Assembly (NCBI RefSeq): GCF_038397715.1
Contig: NZ_CP151633.1
Coordinates: 2,108,001 to 2,172,000, forward strand
Direction of reading: 5' to 3'
Source of the DNA: Microbacterium sp. LWO14-1.2
Lineage (GTDB): Bacteria > Actinomycetota > Actinomycetes > Actinomycetales > Microbacteriaceae
DNA: 64,000 bases
Positions 1 to 7,606 of this stretch are shown here, piece by piece. A program made the translations under genes and the position numbers. The notes below the pieces were generated by a model. It did no database searches. It was not told the origin of the DNA and was given only the letters and a program-made list of their open reading frames with translations. Every line of letters starts with the position of its first letter. The stretch's first letter is position 1.

Positions 1-188
1 TCTCCTCGGTCTCCGACGCTGTTGCCAAGGGCAGCAAGGTCTCGATCCCGGGCTGGATCTCGTTCGAGCAGGTCGCGACCGCCGCTCGCACGGGCCGCAA
101 CCCGCAGACCGGTGCCGAGATCAAGATCCCGGCCGGCAAGCGCGTCAAGGTGACCGCCGGTTCCAAGCTCAAGGCTGCCGTCAAGTAA
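1..188 (+). CDS. HU family nucleoid protein, C-terminal part (5' end outside window)
   Basis: The reading frame is open from the left edge to TAA at 186-188 and gives about 61 residues. They match the C-terminal half of bacterial HU/IHF proteins: a W-I-S-F-E-Q segment, then the DNA-binding arm with R-T-G-R-N-P-Q-T-G, then A-G-K-R-V-K-V-T-A-G-S-K-L-K and a basic tail. HU dimers bend and compact DNA with the RNPQTG arm. The N-terminal helical half lies outside the window, so start and full length are unknown. A strong hairpin follows directly. Actinobacterial HU proteins can carry a long Lys/Ala tail, but this one ends right after the HU fold, so it looks like the short form. Confidence 0.88.
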   Translation, partial: SSVSDAVAKGSKVSIPGWISFEQVATAARTGRNPQTGAEIKIPAGKRVKVTAGSKLKAAVK

Positions 189-200
189 GACCGCACCTCT

Positions 201-236
201 CGAAGGCCGCTCCCGATCCGTCGGGGGCGGCCTTCG
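201..236 (+). terminator. Rho-independent-like hairpin after HU
   Basis: A perfect 10-bp inverted repeat (CGAAGGCCGC at 201-210, GCGGCCTTCG at 227-236) is extended inward by CCC/GGG pairs, with a short loop. It begins 12 nt after the HU stop. There is no T-tract, as is common for actinobacterial terminators. Confidence 0.75.
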
Positions 237-272
237 GCGCGTCCTCCTCGGCACGCGGCTTAGGCTGGAGGG

Positions 273-2282
273 GTGAGTTCCCGCGCCGTGTCAGCCCCGA
301 CGAGCCCTGCCTATCGTGCAGTCGGCGTCGGCATCCTGCTCGCGGGCGGACTCGTCGCCGTGGTCGTCGCCCTGATCCTCGGCGGCGGTGCGGCCCCGCT
401 CCTGCTCCAGGACCCCGGACCCTTCGTGCGCTGGGCGATCCCCGTCGTCAAGCTCGTCATGAACATCGCCGCCGCTGCCATGCTCGGCTCGCTCGTGCTC
501 GCCCTCTTCGCGCTGAGGTCGGAGCAGAAGTCCTTCGAGGTCGCGCTCAACACGGCATCCGTCGGCGCAGCCGTCTTCACGGTCTCCGCCGGCATCAGCG
601 CCTTCCTCACCTTCATGGCCGCGTTCAACCCGCAGCTGAGCGCCGAGCGGGAGTTCGGGGCGCAGCTCGGCCGTTTCCTGCTCGAGACCGCGCTCGGCCA
701 GTCGTGGCTGATCACGACGATCATGGGGTCCGTCATCACGGTGCTCGTGTTCGCCTGGCGCAGCTGGCTGCCCACCCTGCTCACGGCCGTGCTGGCCGCG
801 GCATCCTTCCTCCCCCTCGCCACGCAGGGGCACTCCGGCGAGCTGTCCGGTCACAACGTGGCGGTGAACTCGATCCTGCTGCACACGATCGGCGCAGCGG
901 TCTGGCTCGGCGGCCTGCTGCTCGTGATCGTGCTGCGCGGTCGCTCCGACATCGGTACGGCGAAGCTCGTCGCCCGCTACTCGAGCCTCGCGATCGCCGC
1001 GTTCGTGGTCGTCGCCGTCTCGGGACTCGCCCGCTCGGTGGTCGCCCTCGGCGACATCACGCAGCTCATGACGCCGTACGGCGGCATCCTCATCGCCAAG
1101 GTCGTGCTGCTCGTCGGCATGGGGCTGTTCGGGGCCTGGTACCGCATCCGTCTCATCCCGCGCCTCGACGGCGCGCAGGCGGCGCGCTGGTTCTGGATGC
1201 TGGTGCTCGGCGAGATCGCGCTGATGGGCCTCGCGTCCGGTGCCGCCGCGGCGCTCGCGCGCACGCCCCCTCCCACCGGGGAGGAGGCGGCTTTCGTGCA
1301 GACGCCGGCGGAGAACCTCACGCGCTCGCCGCTGCCGCCCGAGTTCACGATCGACCGCTGGTTCACGGCCTGGGACATCGACATCCTCTGGCTCGTCGCG
1401 GCCGGGTTCGGTCTGTTCTTCTACCTCGCCGGCGTCCGCCGCCTGCAGAAGCGCGGCGACCGCTGGCCGATCCACCGCACGGTGTTCTGGGTGCTCGGCG
1501 TGCTCATGCTCGTGTGGGTGACCGGTGGGCCGATCAACGCGTACCAGGAGTACCTCTTCAGCGTGCACATGCTCGGGCACATGATGCTGTCGATGGCGAT
1601 CCCGCTGCTGCTGGTCTCGGGCGCGCCGATCACGCTCGCGCTGCGCGCGATCCACAAGCGCGACGACGGCACCCGCGGCGGTCGCGAGTGGATCATGTGG
1701 GCCGTGCACTCACCGTTCGCGAAGGTGGTCACGCACCCGTTCGTCGCGGCGGCGATCTTCATCGTGTCGCTCTGGGCCTTCTACTTCACCGACCTCGTGC
1801 GCTGGTCGATGTACGAGCACCTCGGTCACGAGTGGATGGTCGCGCACTTCCTCATCTCGGGCTACCTGTTCGTCATGAGCCTCGTCGGGGCCGACCCCGT
1901 GCCGTACCGCCTGCCGTACCCGGGACGTCTCATCACCCTCATCGCCGTCATGGCCATGCACGCGTTCTTCGGCATGGCGATGATGATGCAGGAGGGTCTG
2001 ATGGTCGCCGACTGGTTCGGCTCGATGGGCCGCGACTGGGGCCCCTCCCCGATGGAGGATCAGTACATCGGCGGCGGCATCGCGTGGTCGATCGGAGAGA
2101 TCCCCACGCTGATCCTCGCGATCACCGTGGCGATCCAGTGGAGCCGCAGCGACACCAAGCTGCAGAAGCGCCGCGACCGGCACGCCGACCGCACGGGCGA
2201 TGCCGAGCTCGAGGAGTACAACGCCCGGCTCGCGGAGCTCGCTGACCGCGACCGGCGCGAGGCGGAGCGCGCGGCGCGCTAG
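273..2282 (+). CDS. CopD / CtaG (caa3-type) fusion membrane protein, copper handling and cytochrome oxidase assembly
   Basis: A 669-residue polytopic membrane protein. Roughly residues 20-330 are a CopD-like copper-resistance domain with many hydrophobic helices and a conserved H-T-I-G-A-A-V-W-L-G segment. Residues about 370-640 resemble caa3_CtaG, including a His/Met-rich helix near residue 432 (HMLGHMMLSM). In the family this fused protein is annotated as copper resistance plus cytochrome c oxidase assembly, so copper delivery to the oxidase is the likely role. The C-terminal 40 residues are charged and cytoplasmic. The GTG start has no spaced Shine-Dalgarno; a TAGGCT hexamer at 260-265 ends 7 nt before it, which fits a leaderless mRNA. 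GTG at 288 is an alternative start. It converges on the next gene. Confidence 0.88.
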   Translation: MSSRAVSAPTSPAYRAVGVGILLAGGLVAVVVALILGGGAAPLLLQDPGPFVRWAIPVVKLVMNIAAAAMLGSLVLALFALRSEQKSFEVALNTASVGAAVFTVSAGISAFLTFMAAFNPQLSAEREFGAQLGRFLLETALGQSWLITTIMGSVITVLVFAWRSWLPTLLTAVLAAASFLPLATQGHSGELSGHNVAVNSILLHTIGAAVWLGGLLLVIVLRGRSDIGTAKLVARYSSLAIAAFVVVAVSGLARSVVALGDITQLMTPYGGILIAKVVLLVGMGLFGAWYRIRLIPRLDGAQAARWFWMLVLGEIALMGLASGAAAALARTPPPTGEEAAFVQTPAENLTRSPLPPEFTIDRWFTAWDIDILWLVAAGFGLFFYLAGVRRLQKRGDRWPIHRTVFWVLGVLMLVWVTGGPINAYQEYLFSVHMLGHMMLSMAIPLLLVSGAPITLALRAIHKRDDGTRGGREWIMWAVHSPFAKVVTHPFVAAAIFIVSLWAFYFTDLVRWSMYEHLGHEWMVAHFLISGYLFVMSLVGADPVPYRLPYPGRLITLIAVMAMHAFFGMAMMMQEGLMVADWFGSMGRDWGPSPMEDQYIGGGIAWSIGEIPTLILAITVAIQWSRSDTKLQKRRDRHADRTGDAELEEYNARLAELADRDRREAERAAR

Positions 2283-2307
2283 TCCTGCGGTGCGCTAGTC
2301 CTGCGGT
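2276..2307. repeat. 16-bp tandem duplication carrying both convergent stop codons
   Basis: Two exact copies of GCGCTAGTCCTGCGGT lie at 2276-2291 and 2292-2307. CTAG in copy 1 is the TAG stop of the plus-strand gene; CTAG in copy 2 is the TAG stop of the minus-strand gene. With one copy removed, both genes would end on the same CTAG. Confidence 0.9.
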
Positions 2308-3359
2308 GCGTCGTCCGGAGACCCCACGCGGATCGACGCCGAGCCGTCGGGCAGGATCGTGATGGTGCCGTTGACCTGGAAGGGCACGTCCTCGGATATC
2401 GCCTGCACCTTGCCGTCGAACAGGGAGCGGATCTCGACCTCGACGTGCGCCACGGCATCCGTCGGGGGGATGCTCCAGTGACCGTTGTCGTCGGGGACGA
2501 CCGTCACCTGCGGCTGTGCGGCGATCGACCATTTCGGCAGCGAGGCGATGCGGTTCGACACCTCCAGTCCGAACGGGCAGGCCGTCGGCTGCAGCACCTC
2601 CTGCGTGGTGCACGCGGTCAGGAACTCCTCGACGCGCTGCTGCACGACCGCCGTGAACTCCTCGGTGGGCTCGGTCTGCACGTCGAGAGGCGTGACGGCG
2701 AGCGGGGTGTCGGCGAGCACGCCCACCCCCGTCGACGTCGAGATCGGGGTGTCGACGGTCACGGAGTAGATGCCGGGGGTGAACACGAGCATCGGGAGCG
2801 GGTCGAGCGGCGCGGCATCGGCCGAGATCTGGCGACGGTCGACCTCGAAGCCGTTGATCGAGAACCGGTCGGCACCCCGGAGCGTGAGGTTCACGACGGC
2901 GAGCGGGCTGGTCGTGAAGCGCCAGTTCGGGGTGACCCCGGCCCAGCCGTCCTGGGCGACCGAGAACGTCGTCGTGCCGTCGTGCTCGCCCGCGCGGTAC
3001 GAGACGGTGACGGCGATATGGTCGCCCTCGGGCTTCTCCGACACGATCTCGACCTCCGAGAGCGGCGCGAGCGCGGCCTGACGCAGCATGGCTTCGGATG
3101 CCGTGGCCAGGATGCCCGCCTTCTCCAGCGTCTCGCTGTCGATGGCCACACCGGGCACGCGGAGCGCGTCGGCGGCCTTGCCCTGCGACAGCAGGTCGAG
3201 ATACCGCTCGACGAACGCGGACGGGCCGTAGAACTGCTGATACAGTGTGGCGCCGCCCGCCGCCAGGGCGGCGACGAGCACGAGTCCGACGACGGCGAGG
3301 AGCGCGAGGTCGGCAGCGAGACGGGAGCGCCGGGGCGCCTTCGTCTCGACCTGCTGCAT
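2295..3359 (-). CDS. Membrane-anchored protein of unknown function
   Basis: A 354-residue protein with a basic N-terminus, one transmembrane helix at about residues 18-42 (LALLAVVGLVLVAALAAG core) and a long outside domain. The first part after the anchor (F-V-E-R-Y-L-D-L-L-S-Q-G-K-A-A-D-A-L) looks like the small alpha/beta lipoprotein-like folds seen in actinobacterial surface proteins; the rest is beta-rich. Two cysteines occur near residues 216 and 228 (T-A-C-T-T-Q and P-T-A-C-P-F-G-L) and could form a disulfide outside the cell. I do not recognise a specific family. The ATG follows a TAGACT hexamer by 6 nt on the minus strand (3366-3371), again suggesting a leaderless transcript. Confidence 0.8.
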   Translation of the reverse strand: MQQVETKAPRRSRLAADLALLAVVGLVLVAALAAGGATLYQQFYGPSAFVERYLDLLSQGKAADALRVPGVAIDSETLEKAGILATASEAMLRQAALAPLSEVEIVSEKPEGDHIAVTVSYRAGEHDGTTTFSVAQDGWAGVTPNWRFTTSPLAVVNLTLRGADRFSINGFEVDRRQISADAAPLDPLPMLVFTPGIYSVTVDTPISTSTGVGVLADTPLAVTPLDVQTEPTEEFTAVVQQRVEEFLTACTTQEVLQPTACPFGLEVSNRIASLPKWSIAAQPQVTVVPDDNGHWSIPPTDAVAHVEVEIRSLFDGKVQAISEDVPFQVNGTITILPDGSASIRVGSPDDAPQD

Positions 3360-3543
3360 GGCGCAAGTCTAGGAGGGAGCGCTGGGGGGACGCCGAGCGT
3401 CGCCACGTCGTCGCGCCCGTGTCAGACGGATGCCGCGCGGTGCCGCCACGTACCATGGGGGAGCGTGCGCACGGCATCCGCGCGTGCGTCCCCGCGGCCG
3501 TGATCGCCGCGCTTCCACCCGTCGCCAGCCCTGTGAGAGAGTC

Positions 3544-4941
3544 GTGTCCCTTCCCGCCCTGTCAGAAGAGCAGCAGGAGCTGTTCCGCCTGATCGAGGAC
3601 ACGAGCGAGCACGTCTTCATCACGGGCCGCGCCGGCACGGGAAAGTCCACCCTCCTGCAGCATTTCGCCTGGAACACCAAGAAGCAGATCGCGATCTGCG
3701 CACCGACCGGCGTCGCCGCCCTCAACGTCGAGGGGCAGACGATCCACTCGCTGTTCCGGTTGCCGATCGGTCTGATCGGCGACTCCGACATCGACCAGAA
3801 CGACAACACCCGCCGCATCCTCAACGCGATAGAGACGCTCGTGATCGACGAGATCTCCATGGTGAACGCCGACCTCATGGATGCCATCGACCGCTCGCTC
3901 CGCCAGGCGCGCGGCAAGCGCGGCATCCCGTTCGGCGGGGTGCAGGTCGTCATGTTCGGTGACCCGTACCAGCTGGCGCCGGTCCCGCCGCGCGGCGACG
4001 AGCTGCGCTACGTCAAGGACCACTACCGGTCCTTCTGGTTCTTCGACGCGAAGGTCTGGGCAGGCTTCGACGGCGGCGATGCGGAAGCATCCTCGGGCGA
4101 TGCCCTGTTCGCGGTCGACACCCGCGCCGAGCTGCACGTGCGCGAGCTCGTGCAGATCCACCGGCAGTCCGACGACGGCTTCAAGGCGATGCTGAACGCC
4201 GTGCGCTACGGCCGCGTGACCGCCGAGATCGCCGGGGTGCTCAACGCGCAGGGCGCGCGGACGCCGCCCGAGCCCGAGCCGGGCGAGGTGCCGATGATCA
4301 CCCTGGCGACGCGCAACGACATCGTGAACGGCATCAACAGCCGTCACCTCGCGGCGCTGCCCGGCAAGGAGCAGTCGGCGAAGGCCGAGATCAACGGCGA
4401 GTTCGGCCGCGGGGAGGCGTCGCTGCCCGCCGAGACCGAGCTCAAGCTCAAGGTCGGTGCCCAGGTGATGTTCCTGCGCAACGACACGTCGATGTCGGGG
4501 GAGCCGCCGCGGTGGGTCAACGGCACGATCGGCACGGTCGTGCGCATCCTCGGCGAGACCGTGCGCGTCGAGATCGACGGCGAGGAGGTCGACGTCGAGC
4601 CTGCCGTCTGGGAGCGATTCCGATACTCGTACGAGCCCACCACGAAGAAGCTGACGCGTGACGTGATCGCCGAGTTCACGCAGTTCCCGCTGCGTCTGGC
4701 GTGGGCCGTGACGATCCACAAGTCGCAGGGCAAGACGTACGACCGGGCGATCGTGGATCTCGGATCGGGGGCGTTCGCGCCCGGTCAGACGTACGTCGCG
4801 CTCTCCCGGCTGACCTCGCTTGATGGGCTGTACCTCTCGCGGCCGCTGCGCCCGAGCGACATCCGCGTCGACGAGGACGTGCGGCGCTTCATGCGCGACG
4901 CGTGGATCGCGCGGTCGACCCCGGAGGTCGGGAAGGCCTGA
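3544..4941 (+). CDS. PIF1-like superfamily 1B DNA helicase
   Basis: 465 residues from the GTG at 3544; an open frame continues upstream to 3430 but looks non-coding. Motifs in order: Walker A G-R-A-G-T-G-K-S-T with Lys34, a following C-A-P-T-G-V-A-A motif, Walker B V-I-D-E-I-S-M, motif III G-D-P-Y-Q-L-A-P-V, and C-terminal motifs V/VI A-V-T-I-H-K-S-Q-G-K-T-Y and V-A-L-S-R. This set is typical of PIF1/RecD2-type 5'-3' helicases that use ATP to unwind DNA or remove obstacles. A weak GAGAG precedes the start by a few bases. No partner genes are nearby; a long inverted repeat separates it from the convergent heme oxygenase. Confidence 0.9.
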   Translation: MSLPALSEEQQELFRLIEDTSEHVFITGRAGTGKSTLLQHFAWNTKKQIAICAPTGVAALNVEGQTIHSLFRLPIGLIGDSDIDQNDNTRRILNAIETLVIDEISMVNADLMDAIDRSLRQARGKRGIPFGGVQVVMFGDPYQLAPVPPRGDELRYVKDHYRSFWFFDAKVWAGFDGGDAEASSGDALFAVDTRAELHVRELVQIHRQSDDGFKAMLNAVRYGRVTAEIAGVLNAQGARTPPEPEPGEVPMITLATRNDIVNGINSRHLAALPGKEQSAKAEINGEFGRGEASLPAETELKLKVGAQVMFLRNDTSMSGEPPRWVNGTIGTVVRILGETVRVEIDGEEVDVEPAVWERFRYSYEPTTKKLTRDVIAEFTQFPLRLAWAVTIHKSQGKTYDRAIVDLGSGAFAPGQTYVALSRLTSLDGLYLSRPLRPSDIRVDEDVRRFMRDAWIARSTPEVGKA

Positions 4942-4961
4942 GGCGTCCGAGAGGTCGTGGC

Positions 4962-5055
4962 GCGTTTCGTCTCGTCGCTGCGCTCCTCGCGCAACGACCC
5001 GGACCGCGCCCAACAACCCGAGAGGTCGTCGAGCGAGCGGAGCGAGACGAAACGC
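4962..5055. repeat. Long inverted repeat between convergent genes, probable bidirectional terminator
   Basis: The left arm at about 4962-4999 starts GCGTTTCGTCTCGTCGCTGC and the right arm at 5024-5055 ends GCGAGACGAAACGC. The arms are imperfect complements of about 32-38 bp and enclose about 24 bp. The right-arm words (GAGCGAGCGGAGCGAGACGA) match a dispersed intergenic element I associate with Microbacterium genomes. The position, just after the helicase stop and before the heme oxygenase stop, fits termination of both transcripts. Confidence 0.75.
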
Positions 5056-5066
5056 GGTGACCGACG

Positions 5067-5714
5067 TCAGGCGGCGACGCGCGCCCGGTCGAGATCCTCG
5101 AAGAGCTCGGTGTTGAAGCGGTAGGCGAGCAGGACCTCGTCGATGACGCGCTCGCGCTCCGCGTCATCCCAGGGTGCGGCGTCGAGCTGCTCGCGGTAGA
5201 CGTCCTTGAAGGCGTTCGGGTCGGCGATGTCGTCGAACAGGTAGAAGCCGATCCCGTTGGTCTCGAAGCCGAAGCGGCGCGCCATGACCCGGCCGATGAA
5301 GATGCCGCCCGACAGGTCGCCGAGGTACCGCGTGTAGTGGTGGGCGACGAAGCCGCCGGCCCAGGTCGCACCGACCTGGCGGATGCGCTCGACGTAGCGC
5401 TGGGTGGTGGGCAGCGGGCTGATGCGTTCGCGCCAGTCCTCGCCGAGCAGGAACTCCAGGTCCGCCTCGAGGGCCGGGAGGCGGGTGAGCTTGTCGCTGA
5501 GGAAGACCGAGGCGACGGGGTCCTGACGCATCCGGTCGCCCGCGCCTTCGAGCGCCTCGTAGATGAAGTAGTGCTGCGCGACGAGGGAGATGTAGTCCTC
5601 GCGGGAGCCCTCGCCCTTGAGCAGATCGGACATGAAGCCGGCCCCCTCGCTGCGCGAATGCGAACCGGAGGAGCGCTCACGGAGGGCGGCGGAGAAGGAG
5701 AGGATCTCGGACAT
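5067..5714 (-). CDS. Heme oxygenase (biliverdin-producing, HmuO-like)
   Basis: 215 residues, the usual size for soluble bacterial heme oxygenases. The N-terminus carries L-R-E-R-S-S-G-S-H-S-R-S-E, where the His should be the proximal heme ligand, followed by the conserved Y-F-I-Y-E-A-L-E. The distal helix G-D-L-S-G-G (D-L-S-G-G-I-F-I-G) is present. The enzyme cleaves heme to biliverdin, CO and Fe(II), which frees iron. ATG at 5714 is chosen because it opens the conserved domain and is preceded by GAGGA; the frame extends further upstream without family features. An iron-box-like site lies exactly in the promoter spacer. The next gene upstream is a DUF2470 protein, a domain also linked to heme use. 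Confidence 0.93.
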   Translation of the reverse strand: MSEILSFSAALRERSSGSHSRSEGAGFMSDLLKGEGSREDYISLVAQHYFIYEALEGAGDRMRQDPVASVFLSDKLTRLPALEADLEFLLGEDWRERISPLPTTQRYVERIRQVGATWAGGFVAHHYTRYLGDLSGGIFIGRVMARRFGFETNGIGFYLFDDIADPNAFKDVYREQLDAAPWDDAERERVIDEVLLAYRFNTELFEDLDRARVAA

Positions 5715-5724
5715 GTCCTCAGTG

Positions 5725-5743
5725 TAAGGGTTGCCTAACTTGA
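5725..5743 (-). promoter_or_regulatory. DtxR/IdeR-like iron box in the heme oxygenase promoter
   Basis: The 19-bp sequence TAAGGGTTGCCTAACTTGA agrees at 14 of 19 positions with the DtxR consensus TTAGGTTAGSCTAACCTAA. On the minus strand, TACACT (5721-5726) can serve as -10, and TTCGCT (5744-5749) as a weak -35 with a 17-bp spacer. The site fills that spacer, so an iron-loaded DtxR/IdeR repressor bound here would block transcription. Confidence 0.65.
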
Positions 5744-5783
5744 AGCGAAACCCTCGATGTCGCCCCGCCTGCGCCCACCCCCA

Positions 5784-5868
5784 CGCCGAGCCACCCCCTT
5801 CGCATCGAACCACCCTCTTTCCCACCGCGCCGAAGGGGGTGGCTCGGCGAGAAGGGGGTGGCTCGGCG
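5784..5868. repeat. Inverted repeat with a duplicated right arm
   Basis: CGCCGAGCCACCCCCTTCG (5784-5802) is complemented perfectly by CGAAGGGGGTGGCTCGGCG (5831-5849). An 18-bp copy of the right arm follows in tandem at 5851-5868. The element lies between the DUF2470 stop and the heme oxygenase promoter and may terminate the DUF2470 transcript. Confidence 0.8.
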
Positions 5869-5887
5869 AAACGAAAGGCGGCGCGGG

Positions 5888-6202
5888 TCAGTCGTGGGGC
5901 CGCGGCTCGATGCCGAGCTTCGCGCAGGCGAGGTCGTAGATCGCGACGACCTCGCGCCGCACCGCCGGACGCTCGGTGATGGGGCCGCCCGGCCACGGGA
6001 CGCGCAGCTCGGATGCCGTGCCGCCGCGCGTCACGCTCCACGTGCCGCCGTCGCCGTCGAAGCCGGTCATGGTCGATCCCGTGACCTCGCCCTCCTCGCC
6101 GGTGGAGAACGCCCGGGCGATCAGCATGTTGTCGTCGGTGTGGTCGCCGTTCATGTGACGGAGGACGGCGGCGATGATGTCGGCATCGAAGGTGTGGGGC
6201 AT
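5888..6202 (-). CDS. DUF2470 domain protein, probable heme-related
   Basis: A 104-residue protein consisting almost only of a DUF2470 domain: H-M-N-G-D-H-T-D-D-N near residue 17 and a C-terminal R-R-E-V-V-A-I-Y-D-L-A helix. In larger proteins DUF2470 sits behind the split-barrel domain of HugZ-type heme-degrading or heme-binding proteins, which fits its place beside heme oxygenase. Starts at 6202 and 6208 are both ATG. I prefer 6202 because TAGGGT on the minus strand (6210-6215) ends 7 nt before it, the leaderless spacing seen elsewhere in the window. Whether it binds heme alone cannot be told from sequence. Confidence 0.8.
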   Translation of the reverse strand: MPHTFDADIIAAVLRHMNGDHTDDNMLIARAFSTGEEGEVTGSTMTGFDGDGGTWSVTRGGTASELRVPWPGGPITERPAVRREVVAIYDLACAKLGIEPRPHD

Positions 6203-6288
6203 GATCATCACCCTACGGGCACGCCCGATGCGTACTTTCAGCCTCCGCGTTCTAGACTCGGGAGACACGTCTTCCGGGGGTCCCCTTC

Positions 6289-7572
6289 ATGCAGCTTCTC
6301 TCGTCGCGCAGGTTCCGCGCAGCAGCGGCCGGCGTCGCCATGCTCGGGATCTTCCTCACCGGGTGCACGTCCGAGCCCTCTTTCAGTTACGAGCCGCCGG
6401 CTCAGGTCGACGGCGCTCTGCCCGACGACACGGTCGCGGCGATGCAGGATGCCGTCACGAACGCGCTCACGGCCTCCGGCGCGACCGGTGCGGTCGTCGG
6501 CGTCTGGGTGCCGTGGAGCGGCAAGTGGGTGACCGGCGTCGGGACGCAGGATCCGGGTGCCGGAGCCGAGATCAGCACCGACATGGCGTTCCGCATCGGC
6601 GACGTGACCCGCCTCATGACCTGCGACGTGCTGTACGCGCTCGCCGACGAGGGGACGGTCGACCTCGACGACCTCGTGCCCGACTACGTCTCGGGTGTGC
6701 CCGACATGAAGGATGTCACGCTGGTCGACCTGTGCAACGGCACGAGCGGCATCGGCTCGTCCGAAGCGGTCGCCAAGTCGGCGTGGCTCAACACCCCGGA
6801 GCGCGTGTGGTCGCCCCTGGAGCTGGCCTCCTACGGTCTCGGCGCCGGACGTGTCGCCCCGCACACCACGTACCGCGAGTCGGACGCCGGGTACCTGATC
6901 CTGGGTCTCGCCCTCGAACGGGCTTCCGGTCTCTCCGCCTCCGAGCTCATCGCGCAGTACGTCACCGAGCCGCTGGGGCTCCCGAACACGTCGCTTCCGC
7001 GCGCGACCGCGGCGCCGCCGTCGACGGGCGCGGTCATGGAGGGCCACTACCTGTCGCCCGTCGAGGGCGGGTACAACTGCGCGGCTCCCGTCGACATCAC
7101 GACCATGTCGTCGAGCACCGGGTTCACCGACTCGGGCGTCGTGTCGACCATCGAGGACCTCGGTCGCTACGCCCAGGCCGAGGCGGCCCAGGTACTGCGG
7201 ACCAAGGAGGAGCCGAACCGCTTCGGCGCCCCGCTGCCCGCCTACGAGGGTGCGCCGTCGTGGCAGCAGGCGACCGGCGGCGCGAGCCTCGTCGGCTCCA
7301 TGGTCGGTCAGTACGGCTGGACTCCCGGCTACGCCACGGCCGCGTACTCAGACCCGACCACGGGTTTCACGGTCGCCGTGTCGCTCAACGACTCGACGCA
7401 GGGCGGCACGGTCGCCGCGTACCTCGCGTGGGAGCTCGCCGCCATCGCGTCGAAGGCCCCCGCTGCCTCCGGACAGACGGCGCCCGATTTCGGTCTGCCC
7501 TTCACCGCCGAGCAGTACCACCAGGCGATCGCCGAGACGGCCATCGCCTGCGTCGCCCCCGCCGAGGGCTGA
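6289..7572 (+). CDS. Lipoprotein with serine beta-lactamase (class C-like) fold, catalytic motifs lost
   Basis: 427 residues with a lipoprotein signal (L-T-G-C, Cys26), so it is exported and lipid-anchored. The body follows the beta-lactamase / D-Ala-D-Ala peptidase-like serine hydrolase fold: M-A-F-R-I-G, Y-V-T-E-P-L-G-L-P, and a C-terminal W-T-P-G-Y strand region. The expected nucleophile motif S-x-x-K after F-R-I-G reads D105-V-T-R108, the Y-x-N region reads E-S-D (197-199), and the H/K-T-G region reads Y-G-W-T-P-G (342-347). All three catalytic motifs are therefore changed, and a binding or structural role is more likely than hydrolysis. CorA follows 34 nt downstream. Confidence 0.85.
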   Translation: MQLLSSRRFRAAAAGVAMLGIFLTGCTSEPSFSYEPPAQVDGALPDDTVAAMQDAVTNALTASGATGAVVGVWVPWSGKWVTGVGTQDPGAGAEISTDMAFRIGDVTRLMTCDVLYALADEGTVDLDDLVPDYVSGVPDMKDVTLVDLCNGTSGIGSSEAVAKSAWLNTPERVWSPLELASYGLGAGRVAPHTTYRESDAGYLILGLALERASGLSASELIAQYVTEPLGLPNTSLPRATAAPPSTGAVMEGHYLSPVEGGYNCAAPVDITTMSSSTGFTDSGVVSTIEDLGRYAQAEAAQVLRTKEEPNRFGAPLPAYEGAPSWQQATGGASLVGSMVGQYGWTPGYATAAYSDPTTGFTVAVSLNDSTQGGTVAAYLAWELAAIASKAPAASGQTAPDFGLPFTAEQYHQAIAETAIACVAPAEG

Positions 7573-7606
7573 GCGCACCCGGCACGGCCTGAGCAGGAGG
7601 AGCGCC

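Noticed and set aside
3562..5016. 484-codon minus-strand frame over the helicase
   Set aside because: Low-complexity shadow; the plus strand has all PIF1 motifs.
5067..6041. 324-residue form of heme oxygenase
   Set aside because: The extra N-terminus runs through the iron box and inverted repeat and has no family similarity.
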